A stretch of 11,954 nt of DNA from an uncultured Saprospiraceae bacterium (GCA_937894165.1 CALCSX010000010.1:1-11954), one strand, 5' to 3'. Shown: positions 1 through 8,202, counted from the stretch's first letter. The notes: generated from the letters alone by a model not told the origin. Made by a program: numbers and translations.

Positions 1-3
1 GGA

Positions 4-876
4 ATGATTGCGATTTTCGTGCGAAAGCTGAAACCTCTAGATGGAATATTTCATTTGAGTGGCGAGAAAATTATCTTTAAGAATAAGATTATAGATTTAT
101 CTCGTTCTTCAATAAGTTTTGGAAATTTCGGGAGTGCTGCAAGTGGTGCTAGAGGAACAATATTGTACCTGCGGGAAGAAAATGACCTAATTAAAATAGC
201 TGTTATAGGCTTTTATCTAGGAAGTCCTTATAAATATAGAGAAGATTGGTCTTTGAAGGCGGATGCATTTTTAACAAAGGAAAATTTTCAAACCTTCATT
301 TCATATTTGGTTGAAAAAATTGAAAATACCATTCCTACGACATTTTCATCAAATAAATCTTTGGAAATTCAGCTAAGAAAACCTCTATCAACTGCTCAAA
401 CCAGTAACTTTATATTTCTATTATTATTCCCTGCCATTATACTAGCAGCAATGCTGGGGCAATTTAGTCCTGTACTTAGTATATTAGTGATCCTGGGAAT
501 GGTAGGGACTTTTATTTACTTAATGATTAAAGCAAGTAAAAAACCCGGTGGTTATTATATCATAGTTGATGAGGATAGTATATCTTTATATACAGTCAAT
601 AAAAAATCATTATACGCTCATAATAAATTGAATGGTATCAATTATTCATTATATCAAATTCAAATTCCAACCAAGTATACAAGATATGGTTATGAGGTTT
701 TAAAAATTATGTTTCACAATGGAAAAGGAATTACTATTGCCAACTTTTTGGGCACAGCGCCAATCAGTAGAAGGCAAAGCTTTCTGGAGGACCTGAAATA
801 TAGTTTTCAAGGTCCTGAGTTTATGGTAGATGAGGTAAATTTTAGACGAATAACTGAAGCAATTATAAAAAAGTAA
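4..876 (+). CDS. Uncharacterised two-helix membrane protein, possibly N-terminally incomplete
   Basis: I do not recognise this family. The 290-residue product has a soluble N-terminal part (about 1-133), two hydrophobic helices close together (about 135-152 and 156-175) and a soluble C-terminal part (about 178-290). This predicts a helical hairpin in the inner membrane with both soluble parts on the same side, probably the cytoplasm because no signal peptide is present. Each soluble part contains a short-strand pattern of the type 'xIxFKNKIIDLSRSSISFG' (about 23-40) and 'IIVDEDSISLYTVNKKSL' (about 186-203). This recalls bacterial PH-like domains, but that is inference from pattern only. The first ATG is at base 4 and the codon before it is also open, so the true start may lie upstream of the window. 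No ribosome binding site can be checked. It lies 108 bp upstream of the YceI gene on the same strand. No terminator is visible between them. Confidence 0.7.
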   Translation: MIAIFVRKLKPLDGIFHLSGEKIIFKNKIIDLSRSSISFGNFGSAASGARGTILYLREENDLIKIAVIGFYLGSPYKYREDWSLKADAFLTKENFQTFISYLVEKIENTIPTTFSSNKSLEIQLRKPLSTAQTSNFIFLLLFPAIILAAMLGQFSPVLSILVILGMVGTFIYLMIKASKKPGGYYIIVDEDSISLYTVNKKSLYAHNKLNGINYSLYQIQIPTKYTRYGYEVLKIMFHNGKGITIANFLGTAPISRRQSFLEDLKYSFQGPEFMVDEVNFRRITEAIIKK

Positions 877-965
877 ATAGTTTAGTAAAAAGAGGAAAGG
901 GTTTGGTTATTTTGTTAAATATATAAAACAAATTCATTGTAATTATAGAATAAATATTGCATTTT

Positions 966-972
966 GGAAGGA
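966..972 (+). promoter_or_regulatory. Ribosome binding site of the YceI-family gene
   Basis: GGAAGGA lies 12 bases before the ATG at 985. It is one of the few purine-rich Shine-Dalgarno-like sites in the window and supports this start. No TAnnTTTG promoter box was found in the 108-bp gap upstream. Confidence 0.5.
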
Positions 973-984
973 AATTAAATTTTT

Positions 985-1512
985 ATGAAAAAAATCTTAA
1001 TTAGTTTAGTGCTATTCAGCTGTATTATCCCGGTGATATTAAGAGCGCAAAGTATAGATGGAAAAAAGTCTCGGGTTGAATTTAACATAGGAAGTTTTGG
1101 CTTTATGAGTGTTGACGGAACAATTGGTGAAATGTCCGGTATAGTCAATTTTTCTCCCACTAATCCCAAGGAATCAAAATTTGATGTTTGCATTAAGGCC
1201 TCTACGATTAATACAGGGATAAAAATGAGAGATGATCATTTGAGGTCGGAAGATTTTTTCCATGTTGAAAAATATCCTAATATTTGCTTCACCTCGAAGG
1301 AAATCAAGAAAGACGGTGCACAATATTCAGCTAAAGGGGAATTGGATTTGCATGGGGTTAAGAAACAGGTTGTAATTCCATTTGAATATAATAATGGGAC
1401 TTTGACAGGAGAATTTGTTATAAATAGAACTGATTATTTGATAGGCGAAGATACCGGTAGATTCTCGGTAGGAGAGGAAGTTACTATTACTGTAATTTGT
1501 GTATTGAAATAA
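985..1512 (+). CDS. YceI-family secreted lipid-binding protein
   Basis: A 175-residue protein with a clear type I signal peptide: MKK, a hydrophobic core over residues 4-19, and probable cleavage near A21/Q22. It should act in the periplasm. The rest is one YceI domain, the lipocalin-like beta-barrel known in the family to hold polyisoprenoid or similar lipids. Visible family landmarks are the S-T-I-N-T-G segment followed by 'RDDHLRSEDFFHVEKYP' in the middle, 'GELDLHGVKKQVVIPF' around residues 118-133, and 'FVINRTDY' near 145-152. Length is normal for the family. No cytochrome b561 partner is nearby, so the ligand and pathway cannot be inferred. The DinB-family gene begins 14 bases after its stop, which suggests co-transcription. 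Family assignment is firm and the specific role is open. Confidence 0.93.
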   Translation: MKKILISLVLFSCIIPVILRAQSIDGKKSRVEFNIGSFGFMSVDGTIGEMSGIVNFSPTNPKESKFDVCIKASTINTGIKMRDDHLRSEDFFHVEKYPNICFTSKEIKKDGAQYSAKGELDLHGVKKQVVIPFEYNNGTLTGEFVINRTDYLIGEDTGRFSVGEEVTITVICVLK

Positions 1513-1526
1513 AATTATTGAAGAAT

Positions 1527-2006
1527 ATGTATTCTTTAGTTCAATTTTCAAAGCAACAATATGAGTTTGTAAGAGGATCAAGGAGTGTGCTCCTAAATTA
1601 TTGTAGACAGATGTCTCAGAATGATTTTTTAGAAGCAAATAGTTCGTTTGGTAGAGGGGGAAGCGTCAGAAATCTATTAATACATATAGTAAATACCTAC
1701 GAGCATTGGGTAGCAATAATAGCACTTGGCAAAGCGATAGATTATACTTCTGCAGATAACTTCGACAATATTGATGCCATTTTAAGATTGTTTATAAATA
1801 TAGATAGTTATGTTTTCGAATTTATAGAAAAGATGGAGGATTTCGATGGTGCAATAAGTTTTAAAATCGGAAATGAAACCAAAATCACCTCTCCCTTCCA
1901 ACTTTTCACGCATGTAATTAGTCACGAATTTCACCATAAAGGGCAGATTTTGTCTTTAAGCAGACATTTAGGATATATCCCTGTAGATACAGACATTTTA
2001 AGATAG
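1527..2006 (+). CDS. DinB-family (DinB/YfiT-like) metal-binding protein
   Basis: A 159-residue cytoplasmic protein of the DinB/YfiT-like four-helix bundle superfamily. The three expected metal-ligand histidines are present: H53 in 'NLLIHIVNTYEHW', and H133 and H137 in 'THVISHEFHHKGQI', the family's H-x3-H motif followed by GQ. Known members include metal-dependent thiol transferases (bacillithiol or mycothiol S-transferases) and damage-inducible proteins of unknown activity. Nothing here fixes the substrate. I chose the ATG at 1527. The frame also opens at TTG codons at 1497 and 1518, but 1497 overlaps the end of the YceI gene and adds a non-family N-terminus. The ribosome site is weak. It probably forms an operon with the YceI gene, whose stop is 14 bases upstream. 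Confidence 0.88.
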   Translation: MYSLVQFSKQQYEFVRGSRSVLLNYCRQMSQNDFLEANSSFGRGGSVRNLLIHIVNTYEHWVAIIALGKAIDYTSADNFDNIDAILRLFINIDSYVFEFIEKMEDFDGAISFKIGNETKITSPFQLFTHVISHEFHHKGQILSLSRHLGYIPVDTDILR

Positions 2007-2013
2007 AATTGCC

Positions 2014-2032
2014 TTTATTTCGATAAAATAAA
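2014..2032 (+). terminator. Weak AT-only hairpin after the YceI-DinB unit
   Basis: TTTATTT (2014-2020) pairs with AAATAAA (2026-2032) around a five-base loop, eight bases after the DinB stop. The stem contains no G-C pair and no clean T-run follows. It is a possible but poor terminator. Confidence 0.25.
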
Positions 2033-2107
2033 TTCAATTTACTTTTACTTTACAAACAATTGATAATCAAATAATAATTGATTAAATCCCTGCTCATAGC
2101 TAAATAG

Positions 2108-2115
2108 TAGATTTG
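2108..2115 (+). promoter_or_regulatory. Bacteroidota -7 promoter element of the LpxH-like gene
   Basis: TAGATTTG matches the TAnnTTTG element exactly and lies 45 bases before the ATG at 2161. The nearest upstream TTG (2078-2080) is 27 bases away, longer than the usual spacing of about 17-23, so the -33 part is weak or absent. The purine-rich stretches at 2133-2148, including AAGGG at 2144-2148, are the likely ribosome site. Confidence 0.5.
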
Positions 2116-2160
2116 TAATATTAATTTTCCATAAGGAAGAAATAAGGGAAAACAAATACT

Positions 2161-3078
2161 ATGCTGCGAAGAGATCTTGATATTGTCGTTATTTCAGATG
2201 TTCATTTAGGTACATACGGTTGTCATGCAAAAGAATTACTCAATTATTTACGCAGTATCCGACCTGCTACCCTCATATTGAATGGGGACTTTATCGATGC
2301 TTGGCAATTTAGAAAAAAATATTTCCCTAAAACCCATTTATTAATCATTCAGGAGATAATCCAACTTTCCGCGAATGGTTCTAAAATATACTATCTGACC
2401 GGAAATCACGATGATGTGTTCAGAATGTTTACGGATGTTAGTGCCGGCAGCATTCATTTAAGAGATAAGCTAGTTTTACAATTAGCCGGAAAACGTTATT
2501 GGTTTTTTCACGGGGATATTTTTGATTTCTCGATCATGGTATCCCCATTTTTAGCTAAACTGGCGGGTAAGGGTTATGATTATCTTATCAGATTGAATAG
2601 ATGGGTGAATAAGTTGAGAACCTATTTCAATATGGGCCCATTAAGTCTCGCATCAAGTGTAAAACAAGGTGTTAAAAGGGCAGTAAAATATATTGATGAT
2701 TTTGAATCGAAAGCAATCGAAGAAGCAGCAGATCAGGGATATGACTATGTTGTTTGTGGACATATTCATAAACCACAAATACGCACAATGAATATTAAAG
2801 GAAAACAAATTGTATATATGAATTCAGGAGATTGGATAGAAAATTTGACTTCACTCGAATATCGTCACGGTAATTGGAAATCATACACTTACGATCCCAT
2901 TGAATTTGAAGTGAATAAAAAACTACATGTTCCGATGAAAGAGGAATCCCCAGCTGAGAAAGTGACTACATCAGAAATAATCCAAGACCTTTTGGGCGAA
3001 AATAACATACACACTTCTCCGTTTTTTAAGGATAGATCAGCTAAGAAGCAAGGACAGAAGTTAGATTCCTTATTCTAA
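2161..3078 (+). CDS. LpxH-like metallophosphatase (UDP-2,3-diacylglucosamine diphosphatase family)
   Basis: A 305-residue calcineurin-like metallophosphoesterase. Metal-site motifs occur in order: DVHLG (D13, H15), NGDFIDAW (D43), GNHDD (N82, H83), HGD (H117) and GHIHKP (H201, H203). These positions and spacings follow the ligands known for E. coli LpxH (D8, H10, D41, N79, H114, H195, H197). LpxH hydrolyses UDP-2,3-diacylglucosamine to lipid X in lipid A synthesis, at the cytoplasmic face of the inner membrane. There are two departures. Classical LpxH has GNRDF where this protein has GNHDD, and this protein is about 60 residues longer, with a charged C-terminal tail (about 255-305). It may therefore be an LpxH2-type paralogue with another phosphoester substrate. 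No other lipid A gene is nearby. Fold and metal chemistry are firm and the exact substrate is not. Confidence 0.85.
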   Translation: MLRRDLDIVVISDVHLGTYGCHAKELLNYLRSIRPATLILNGDFIDAWQFRKKYFPKTHLLIIQEIIQLSANGSKIYYLTGNHDDVFRMFTDVSAGSIHLRDKLVLQLAGKRYWFFHGDIFDFSIMVSPFLAKLAGKGYDYLIRLNRWVNKLRTYFNMGPLSLASSVKQGVKRAVKYIDDFESKAIEEAADQGYDYVVCGHIHKPQIRTMNIKGKQIVYMNSGDWIENLTSLEYRHGNWKSYTYDPIEFEVNKKLHVPMKEESPAEKVTTSEIIQDLLGENNIHTSPFFKDRSAKKQGQKLDSLF

Positions 3079-3109
3079 GAACTTAAATTCACAACGGCAC
3101 GCGCACTTT

Positions 3110-3139
3110 TTGGCAAACTGATAAATTTGGTTAAATTTG
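3110..3139 (+). promoter_or_regulatory. polA promoter, TTG-N19-TAAATTTG
   Basis: TTG at 3110-3112 is followed after exactly 19 bases by TAAATTTG at 3132-3139. This is a full match to the Bacteroidota housekeeping promoter (TTG, 17-23 bases, TAnnTTTG). A second identical -7 copy, TAAATTTG, sits ten bases upstream at 3122-3129 but lacks a correctly spaced TTG. A start of transcription near 3145 would give a leader of about 65 bases. Confidence 0.6.
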
Positions 3140-3209
3140 ATCTTGTTTGAGGCTTGAAATTCTAAATTTCTTCAGCCCTTCTAAATTTAGCTCAAAATAT
3201 CATTATCCA

Positions 3210-6023
3210 ATGTCCGAAAAGAAAAAATCACTCTATTTATTAGATGGCCATGCTTTGGTTTACCGTGCTCATTATGCGTTTATAGCTAGACCTTTGTACA
3301 ATTCCAAGAATGTCAATACTTCCGCAATGGTGGGTTTTGTTCGAACATTATGGGATATTTTGAAGACACGTAAGCCTAGTCATATTGCTGTCTCTTTCGA
3401 TTTGAGCGGACCTACCTTCAGGCATGAAAAATATCCGGCTTATAAAGCTAACAGGGAAGTTCAACCGGAGGATATTACATTTGCCCTCCCTTATATTGAG
3501 AAATTTGTAGAAGCATTTAATATTCCGGTTGTTACGGCTGTGGGCTATGAAGCTGATGATGTAATTGGAACTTTGGCAAAACAGGCAGAAAAAGAGGGTT
3601 TTGAAGTATTTATGGTCACTCCGGACAAAGATTATGCGCAATTAATCAGTCCTAATATTAAAATGTATAAGCCTGCAAGGATGGGCAACGATGTTGAAAT
3701 CCTGGGAGAAGAAGAGATCAAGGAGAAATGGGGAATAAAGAGAATGGATCAGATAATTGACATTCTGGGATTGCAAGGTGATAGTGTAGACAATATTCCG
3801 GGAGTTCCGGGCATCGGTCCTAAGACTGCTGTCAAATTGCTAGAGGAATTTGATACGGTTGAGAATTTATTAGCAAATACGCATTTATTAAAGGGAAAAC
3901 AAAGGGAAAATCTTGAGACTTTTGCTGAACAAGCTCTTCTTTCAAAGGATTTAGCAACAATTGATATAAATGCTCCGGTCGAGTTTAATGCTGAAAGGTA
4001 TATAGTTGAACCTTTCAATAAGCAAGCCCTGGAGGAATTGTTTAAAGAATTGGAAATGAGGACTCTGGCGCAGGCAATAATTGGATCTCTGGTCGAAAAG
4101 AAATCAAGTGAATCCGGCAAGTCCATGCAAAGTAGCTTGTTTGATCCTACTGAATCCGAATCTGCCATTAGTATCGCTCCCCCACCCGCACATGCAGTAG
4201 CTGAGAAGAATATTTCGAACCAATCCCACAACTATATTACACTATCGAATGAAGATGAAGTAATCAATTTTGTTCGAGAGATGCAAAATAAGGAGCTAAT
4301 TTGTTTTGATACAGAAACAACCGGATTGGATCCCCATAGTGCTGATCTTGTAGGTCTAAGTTTTACAATCGCCTCTTATAAGGCTTGGTGGATCCCGGTT
4401 TCTCCTAATCGTATTGAAGCGCAGAAAACACTGGAAATCTTGAAACCGATTTTGGAAAATGATAAAATTGTCAAAATTGGTCAAAATATCAAGTTTGATA
4501 TAATGATTCTAAGTTGGTATGGAATTGAGGTTAAAGGTGAGTTGGAAGATACGATGATTGCCCACTATCTGTTGGAGCCTGAGCTGAGGCACAATATGGA
4601 TTATTTGGCTGAGACATATTTGAAATATCAGCCGGTATCTATAACTAGTTTAATTGGTAAAAAAGGTCCTCGTCAATTAACTATGCGTGATGTGGATTCT
4701 GAAAAATTAGCAGAATATGCTGCTGAGGATGCCGATATCACCTATCAATTGTATGAACAGATAGTTTCAAAATTGAAAAGTGATCATAAACTCAGTGATT
4801 TATATAGAAATATTGAAATGCCATTGGTGTATGTTTTGGCTGATATGGAGTGTAATGGGGTGAATTTGGATACCGATATGCTCAATAAATTCTCTGTCGA
4901 ATTAAGGGATAAGATTGTAGCTTTGGAGGACAGGGTTTTCGCTCTCGCAAATACACATTTCAATTTATCTTCACCAAAACAGGTAGGGGAAATATTGTTT
5001 GAAATTATAAAAATACCTTACAAGGGTTCAAAAACTAAAACCGGTCAGTATAGCACCGACGAATCAAGATTGGCTGAATTGGCTAAAGATTATGAAATAG
5101 CACAAGCCTTGTTAGACCACCGCAGTCTTACCAAGCTAAAATCGACTTATGTAGACGCTCTTCCAAAAATGGTGAATGCCAAAACCGGACATTTGCATTC
5201 TTCTTTCAACCAAACCATTGCAGCTACGGGCAGACTCAGTTCAAATAATCCGAATTTGCAGAATATTCCTATTCGAACAGAGGAGGGAAGAAAGATTAGG
5301 CAGGCGTTTATACCTACTGATAGCAATCATATTTTATTGGCAGCGGATTATTCTCAAATTGAGTTGCGGTTAATAGCTGAAATTAGTGGTGATGAAGCGA
5401 TGCTAGATGCATTTATTAAGAATTTAGATATTCATACGGCTACCGCAGCAAGGATCTATGGTGTGGCATTGGAGGACGTGAGTTCTGATCAGCGCAGGAA
5501 TGCCAAAACCGTTAATTTTAGCATTATATATGGGGCTGGGGCTACTAACCTCTCTCAACAACTTGACATTTCAAGGAATGAAGCTAAAGATTTGATAGAT
5601 CAGTATTTTAAGGAATACAAAGGCTTGAAAAAATACATGGAAGATGTTGTAGCATTCGCCAGAGAGAAAGGGTATGTAGAAACATTGATGGGACGTAGAC
5701 GATTGCTTCGGGATATCAACTCAAAAAACGGTATGGCGCGATCAGGTGCTGAAAGAATAGCTGTAAATACACCAATTCAAGGTACCGCAGCCGATATGAT
5801 TAAAAGAGCAATGATCGATATTTATGATTACTTCAAGAAATCTAGTCTTAAGAGTAAGTTAGTTCTTCAGGTGCATGATGAATTGGTTTTCGATGTTGTG
5901 AAATCGGAATTGGAGGAGATTAAACCTGTCATTTTGGAAAGGATGATTAATGCAATTCCGAATCTAAAAGTACCCATTCTAGTCACAATGGACACGGGTG
6001 AAACGTGGCTTGAAGCACATTAA
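3210..6023 (+). CDS. polA: DNA polymerase I
   Basis: A 937-residue family A polymerase for lagging-strand processing and repair synthesis, close to the 928 of E. coli. The 5'-nuclease domain (about 1-300) has D12, 'EADD' (114-117), 'PDKDY' (D139, D141), 'GDSVDN' (D191, D194) and the helix-hairpin-helix 'GVPGIGPKTA'. A polar linker spans about 310-345. The 3'-5' exonuclease domain (about 345-530) is intact, with D367 and E369 in FDTETTG, D430 in NIKFD, and Y503 and D507 in YAAED. The polymerase domain has motif A 'DYSQIELR' (D713), the O-helix 'RRNAKTVNF' with K766, F770 and Y774, and motif C 'VHDE' (H889, D890, E891). F770 is the phenylalanine type at the ddNTP-discrimination site. I chose the ATG at 3210. 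An upstream TTG at 3147 would add 21 residues with no family match and lies at the predicted transcription start. Confidence 0.98.
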   Translation: MSEKKKSLYLLDGHALVYRAHYAFIARPLYNSKNVNTSAMVGFVRTLWDILKTRKPSHIAVSFDLSGPTFRHEKYPAYKANREVQPEDITFALPYIEKFVEAFNIPVVTAVGYEADDVIGTLAKQAEKEGFEVFMVTPDKDYAQLISPNIKMYKPARMGNDVEILGEEEIKEKWGIKRMDQIIDILGLQGDSVDNIPGVPGIGPKTAVKLLEEFDTVENLLANTHLLKGKQRENLETFAEQALLSKDLATIDINAPVEFNAERYIVEPFNKQALEELFKELEMRTLAQAIIGSLVEKKSSESGKSMQSSLFDPTESESAISIAPPPAHAVAEKNISNQSHNYITLSNEDEVINFVREMQNKELICFDTETTGLDPHSADLVGLSFTIASYKAWWIPVSPNRIEAQKTLEILKPILENDKIVKIGQNIKFDIMILSWYGIEVKGELEDTMIAHYLLEPELRHNMDYLAETYLKYQPVSITSLIGKKGPRQLTMRDVDSEKLAEYAAEDADITYQLYEQIVSKLKSDHKLSDLYRNIEMPLVYVLADMECNGVNLDTDMLNKFSVELRDKIVALEDRVFALANTHFNLSSPKQVGEILFEIIKIPYKGSKTKTGQYSTDESRLAELAKDYEIAQALLDHRSLTKLKSTYVDALPKMVNAKTGHLHSSFNQTIAATGRLSSNNPNLQNIPIRTEEGRKIRQAFIPTDSNHILLAADYSQIELRLIAEISGDEAMLDAFIKNLDIHTATAARIYGVALEDVSSDQRRNAKTVNFSIIYGAGATNLSQQLDISRNEAKDLIDQYFKEYKGLKKYMEDVVAFAREKGYVETLMGRRRLLRDINSKNGMARSGAERIAVNTPIQGTAADMIKRAMIDIYDYFKKSSLKSKLVLQVHDELVFDVVKSELEEIKPVILERMINAIPNLKVPILVTMDTGETWLEAH

Positions 6024-6035
6024 TTATAAATAAGA

Positions 6036-6061
6036 AGCCACGATATTTTAATACCGTGGCT
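6036..6061. terminator. Bidirectional terminator between polA and the sugar dehydrogenase gene
   Basis: AGCCACG (6036-6042) pairs perfectly with CGTGGCT (6055-6061). Three further A-T pairs are possible inside. It lies 12 bases after the polA stop and 27 bases before the end of the convergent gene. T-rich sequence follows the stem on the minus strand (complement of 6021-6035) but not on the plus strand, so it should work better for the minus-strand gene. Confidence 0.7.
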
Positions 6062-6088
6062 CCTATCTCCAAAACATCACCACATCAT

Positions 6089-7969
6089 TTATCTCCTTAC
6101 AAAACGTTCTGTAATTTGACCATTTTCACTACTTAATTTTAAGAGATACATTCCTGTTGGGATGGATTCGATTTCCAAATCGATCGAATTAGTGCTTCCA
6201 ACCAAATTAATTGGGGCATAATTCTGCACAATTTTTCCACTTAAATCCACTATTTGAACTTTTAATTCGTCTTGAATAGAAGATGTCACATCAATCCTTA
6301 ATAATGAACCTGTAACCGGATTAGGCTTTATTTTAATATTAACTCCGGCAATTCCTTTTTCATTATTCGAAGTACTTAATAATACCTCAATATCTTGTGT
6401 TGAAGTCGCTTCGCACAATCCATCATCTGAAACAGTATAGCTAATTGTATGAACTCCCACACCTGCAAGAGCCGGATCAAAAGAGTCTCCAACTATACCC
6501 GGACCTTCAAATGCTCCCCCCGCGATTTCCGGTGTTAATGTTATCGGATCATCATTATCAAAAATGGTTTCCGGCAGTCCTGAAAATTCTGCATTTGATG
6601 ATTCGCCTTCATTAATTGTTATAACATCACTTTCCAGCACACATCCTTCGCCTTCAACTAGCACATAGTATTCCCCCGACTGAGTTACTTCGAATTCTAA
6701 CTCACCTTCTTGTGAAACTTCTCCATTGTAAAAAAGAGTAACTTCCGGATCTGAAATATCAGTATTTATAGAAATTGTCACCACCTCACCTTCGCATATA
6801 CTATCTGAATCAAATGATATTTCAACATTAAAATCACAAGCTTGACTAGAAATTCTATATATATTTCCACTAATACTTATTAGATAGAGTTCATTGTCAA
6901 AACCTTCAAATATTCCTACTGTACTATTAATACCGGATGTTGTAATAATTTCATTAATATAGTTACCCACGCTATCGGTAGTGATGGTCCAAATATTATC
7001 AAAACAAAAATCTGCGTATATATAGGCACCTAATAATCCTTCTATTTCAGATCCTCTGTATACAGTTCCACCACTCACTGAACATCCTTCCCCTCTGCCA
7101 TACACGGCTACAGGCATAGTGTAAGCAGAAATATCCTGACAATCTTCTAAATTAAAAGCTTCGAATCCTTCATAACATCTCCAGCCATAATTTTGGCCTC
7201 CCGGCGTTCCACCCTCTTGTCTGTTAATTTCCTCCCAGGCATTTTGACCCACATCTGCTATCCATAAGTCTCCATTTTGAGAATCGAAAGCAAATCTCCA
7301 AGGATTTCTCAATCCTAGTGCATAGATTTCATCCAAATGAAAATCTTCTCCAAAGAAAGGATTGTCCTCCGGTATAGTGTAAGGATCACCATTGTCAATA
7401 TCAATCCTTAACATTTTACCAAGTAAGGTCAAAGGATCCTGGCTGTTGTCTTGTGGATCTCCTCCTGATCCTCCATCGCCCATTCCTATATACAAATAAC
7501 CATCCGGTCCGAATGCTAATCCTCCACCATTATGGTTGCCAAAGGGTTGATCAATAGTCATAATAATAAGTTCGGAATCAGGATCAGCAATATTGGAATC
7601 GTCAGTCACACTAAATCTAGAAATGACGGTAGCCCCATCGCCTGTTCTAGTGTAATTTACATAAAAGTATCCGTTTTCTGAATATTGAGGATGAAATGCA
7701 AGACCTAGAAGTCCTCTTTCTCCCCCTGACAATATTCTCCCCTGAATGTCTAAAAAATGCTCTGGTAAAGTATTTCCCTCGCCATCAATAATGGATATTG
7801 TTCCCGGCTGTTCAACGATGAATAATCTATCATCTCCCGCATGAGCCATACTTACCGGTGAGTTGAATCCTGAGGCATATAGTGGAAATTCTAGTTCAAG
7901 TTGTGCTATTAATTCAGTATTAAAACTGAAGAACATTAAAATTAATGTTATAAGTGAAGTTATTCTCAT
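6089..7969 (-). CDS. Secreted PQQ-dependent sugar dehydrogenase-like protein with T9SS sorting domain
   Basis: A 626-residue protein in three parts. Residues 1-23 are a type I signal peptide ending in IAQ. Residues about 25-380 form a glucose/sorbosone dehydrogenase beta-propeller. This family oxidises aldose sugars with bound PQQ. Motifs include 'GERGLLGLAFHPQY' (83-96), 'GNHNGGGLAFGPDGYLYIG' (144-162) with likely catalytic H146, 'GDGG' (164-167), 'GLRNPWRFAFD' (219-229) with R221, and 'DVGQNAWEEINR' (239-250). A beta-sandwich, Ig-like stretch follows (about 388-535). The last 83 residues (about 544-626) resemble a T9SS type A sorting domain: 'KPNPVTG', then 'VQIVDLSGKIV', 'IPTGMYLLKL' and a basic end. 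It is therefore probably delivered to the cell surface or medium. I used the ATG at 7969. A TTG at 7993 would put eight polar residues before the signal peptide. Sugar specificity and PQQ dependence are inferred from family. Confidence 0.92.
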   Translation of the reverse strand: MRITSLITLILMFFSFNTELIAQLELEFPLYASGFNSPVSMAHAGDDRLFIVEQPGTISIIDGEGNTLPEHFLDIQGRILSGGERGLLGLAFHPQYSENGYFYVNYTRTGDGATVISRFSVTDDSNIADPDSELIIMTIDQPFGNHNGGGLAFGPDGYLYIGMGDGGSGGDPQDNSQDPLTLLGKMLRIDIDNGDPYTIPEDNPFFGEDFHLDEIYALGLRNPWRFAFDSQNGDLWIADVGQNAWEEINRQEGGTPGGQNYGWRCYEGFEAFNLEDCQDISAYTMPVAVYGRGEGCSVSGGTVYRGSEIEGLLGAYIYADFCFDNIWTITTDSVGNYINEIITTSGINSTVGIFEGFDNELYLISISGNIYRISSQACDFNVEISFDSDSICEGEVVTISINTDISDPEVTLFYNGEVSQEGELEFEVTQSGEYYVLVEGEGCVLESDVITINEGESSNAEFSGLPETIFDNDDPITLTPEIAGGAFEGPGIVGDSFDPALAGVGVHTISYTVSDDGLCEATSTQDIEVLLSTSNNEKGIAGVNIKIKPNPVTGSLLRIDVTSSIQDELKVQIVDLSGKIVQNYAPINLVGSTNSIDLEIESIPTGMYLLKLSSENGQITERFVRR

Positions 7970-7990
7970 GATAAAGTTATTTTTAGCTTC

Positions 7991-8014
7991 CAAAAAATTG
8001 GCTTAAGCTAAGCC
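7991..8014 (-). promoter_or_regulatory. Terminator-like hairpin just upstream of the sugar dehydrogenase gene
   Basis: Read on the minus strand, GGCTTA-GCT-TAAGCC (8014 to 8000) is a perfect six-base-pair stem with a three-base loop. It is followed at once by AATTTTTTG. It ends about 22 bases before the ATG at 7969. It could be a second terminator after the LruC gene or an attenuator in the leader of the dehydrogenase gene. No TAnnTTTG box was found between 7970 and 8200 on this strand, so the promoter position is unknown. Confidence 0.4.
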
Positions 8015-8142
8015 GTACTTTTGACTATACGTTTTTTTAACATTGTTTGTTTGGTGATAAATGAATTTTATGACTGAAAATGAGAAGATTAACAAAGAAT
8101 AATTTTAAAAAATCAATAAAAGGTAATAGAATCAATTTACCT

Positions 8143-8176
8143 AAATAAAAGAGGTCGACCTGAAAAGATCGACCTC
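8143..8176 (-). terminator. Rho-independent terminator of the LruC lipoprotein gene
   Basis: GAGGTCGA (8151-8158) pairs with TCGACCTC (8169-8176) around a ten-base loop. On the minus strand the stem is followed by TTTTATTT (complement of 8143-8150). It begins 26 bases after the LruC gene stop and is the strongest terminator in the window. Confidence 0.8.
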
Positions 8177-8202
8177 GTAAAATATAAATCGTTTTTGGAA
8201 AT

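Noticed and set aside
3147..3209. N-terminal extension of PolA from a TTG codon
   Set aside because: The added 21 residues match nothing in the family, and the TTG lies essentially at the predicted transcription start. The ATG at 3210 gives the expected MSEKKKSLYLLDGH start.
3749..4231. 160-codon minus-strand open frame inside polA
   Set aside because: It lies fully opposite the 5'-nuclease and linker coding sequence, has no recognisable domain and no separate start signals. It is a shadow frame.
4308..4740. Possible loss of PolA proofreading, common in some bacteria
   Set aside because: D367, E369, D430, Y503 and D507 are all present, so the exonuclease site is complete.
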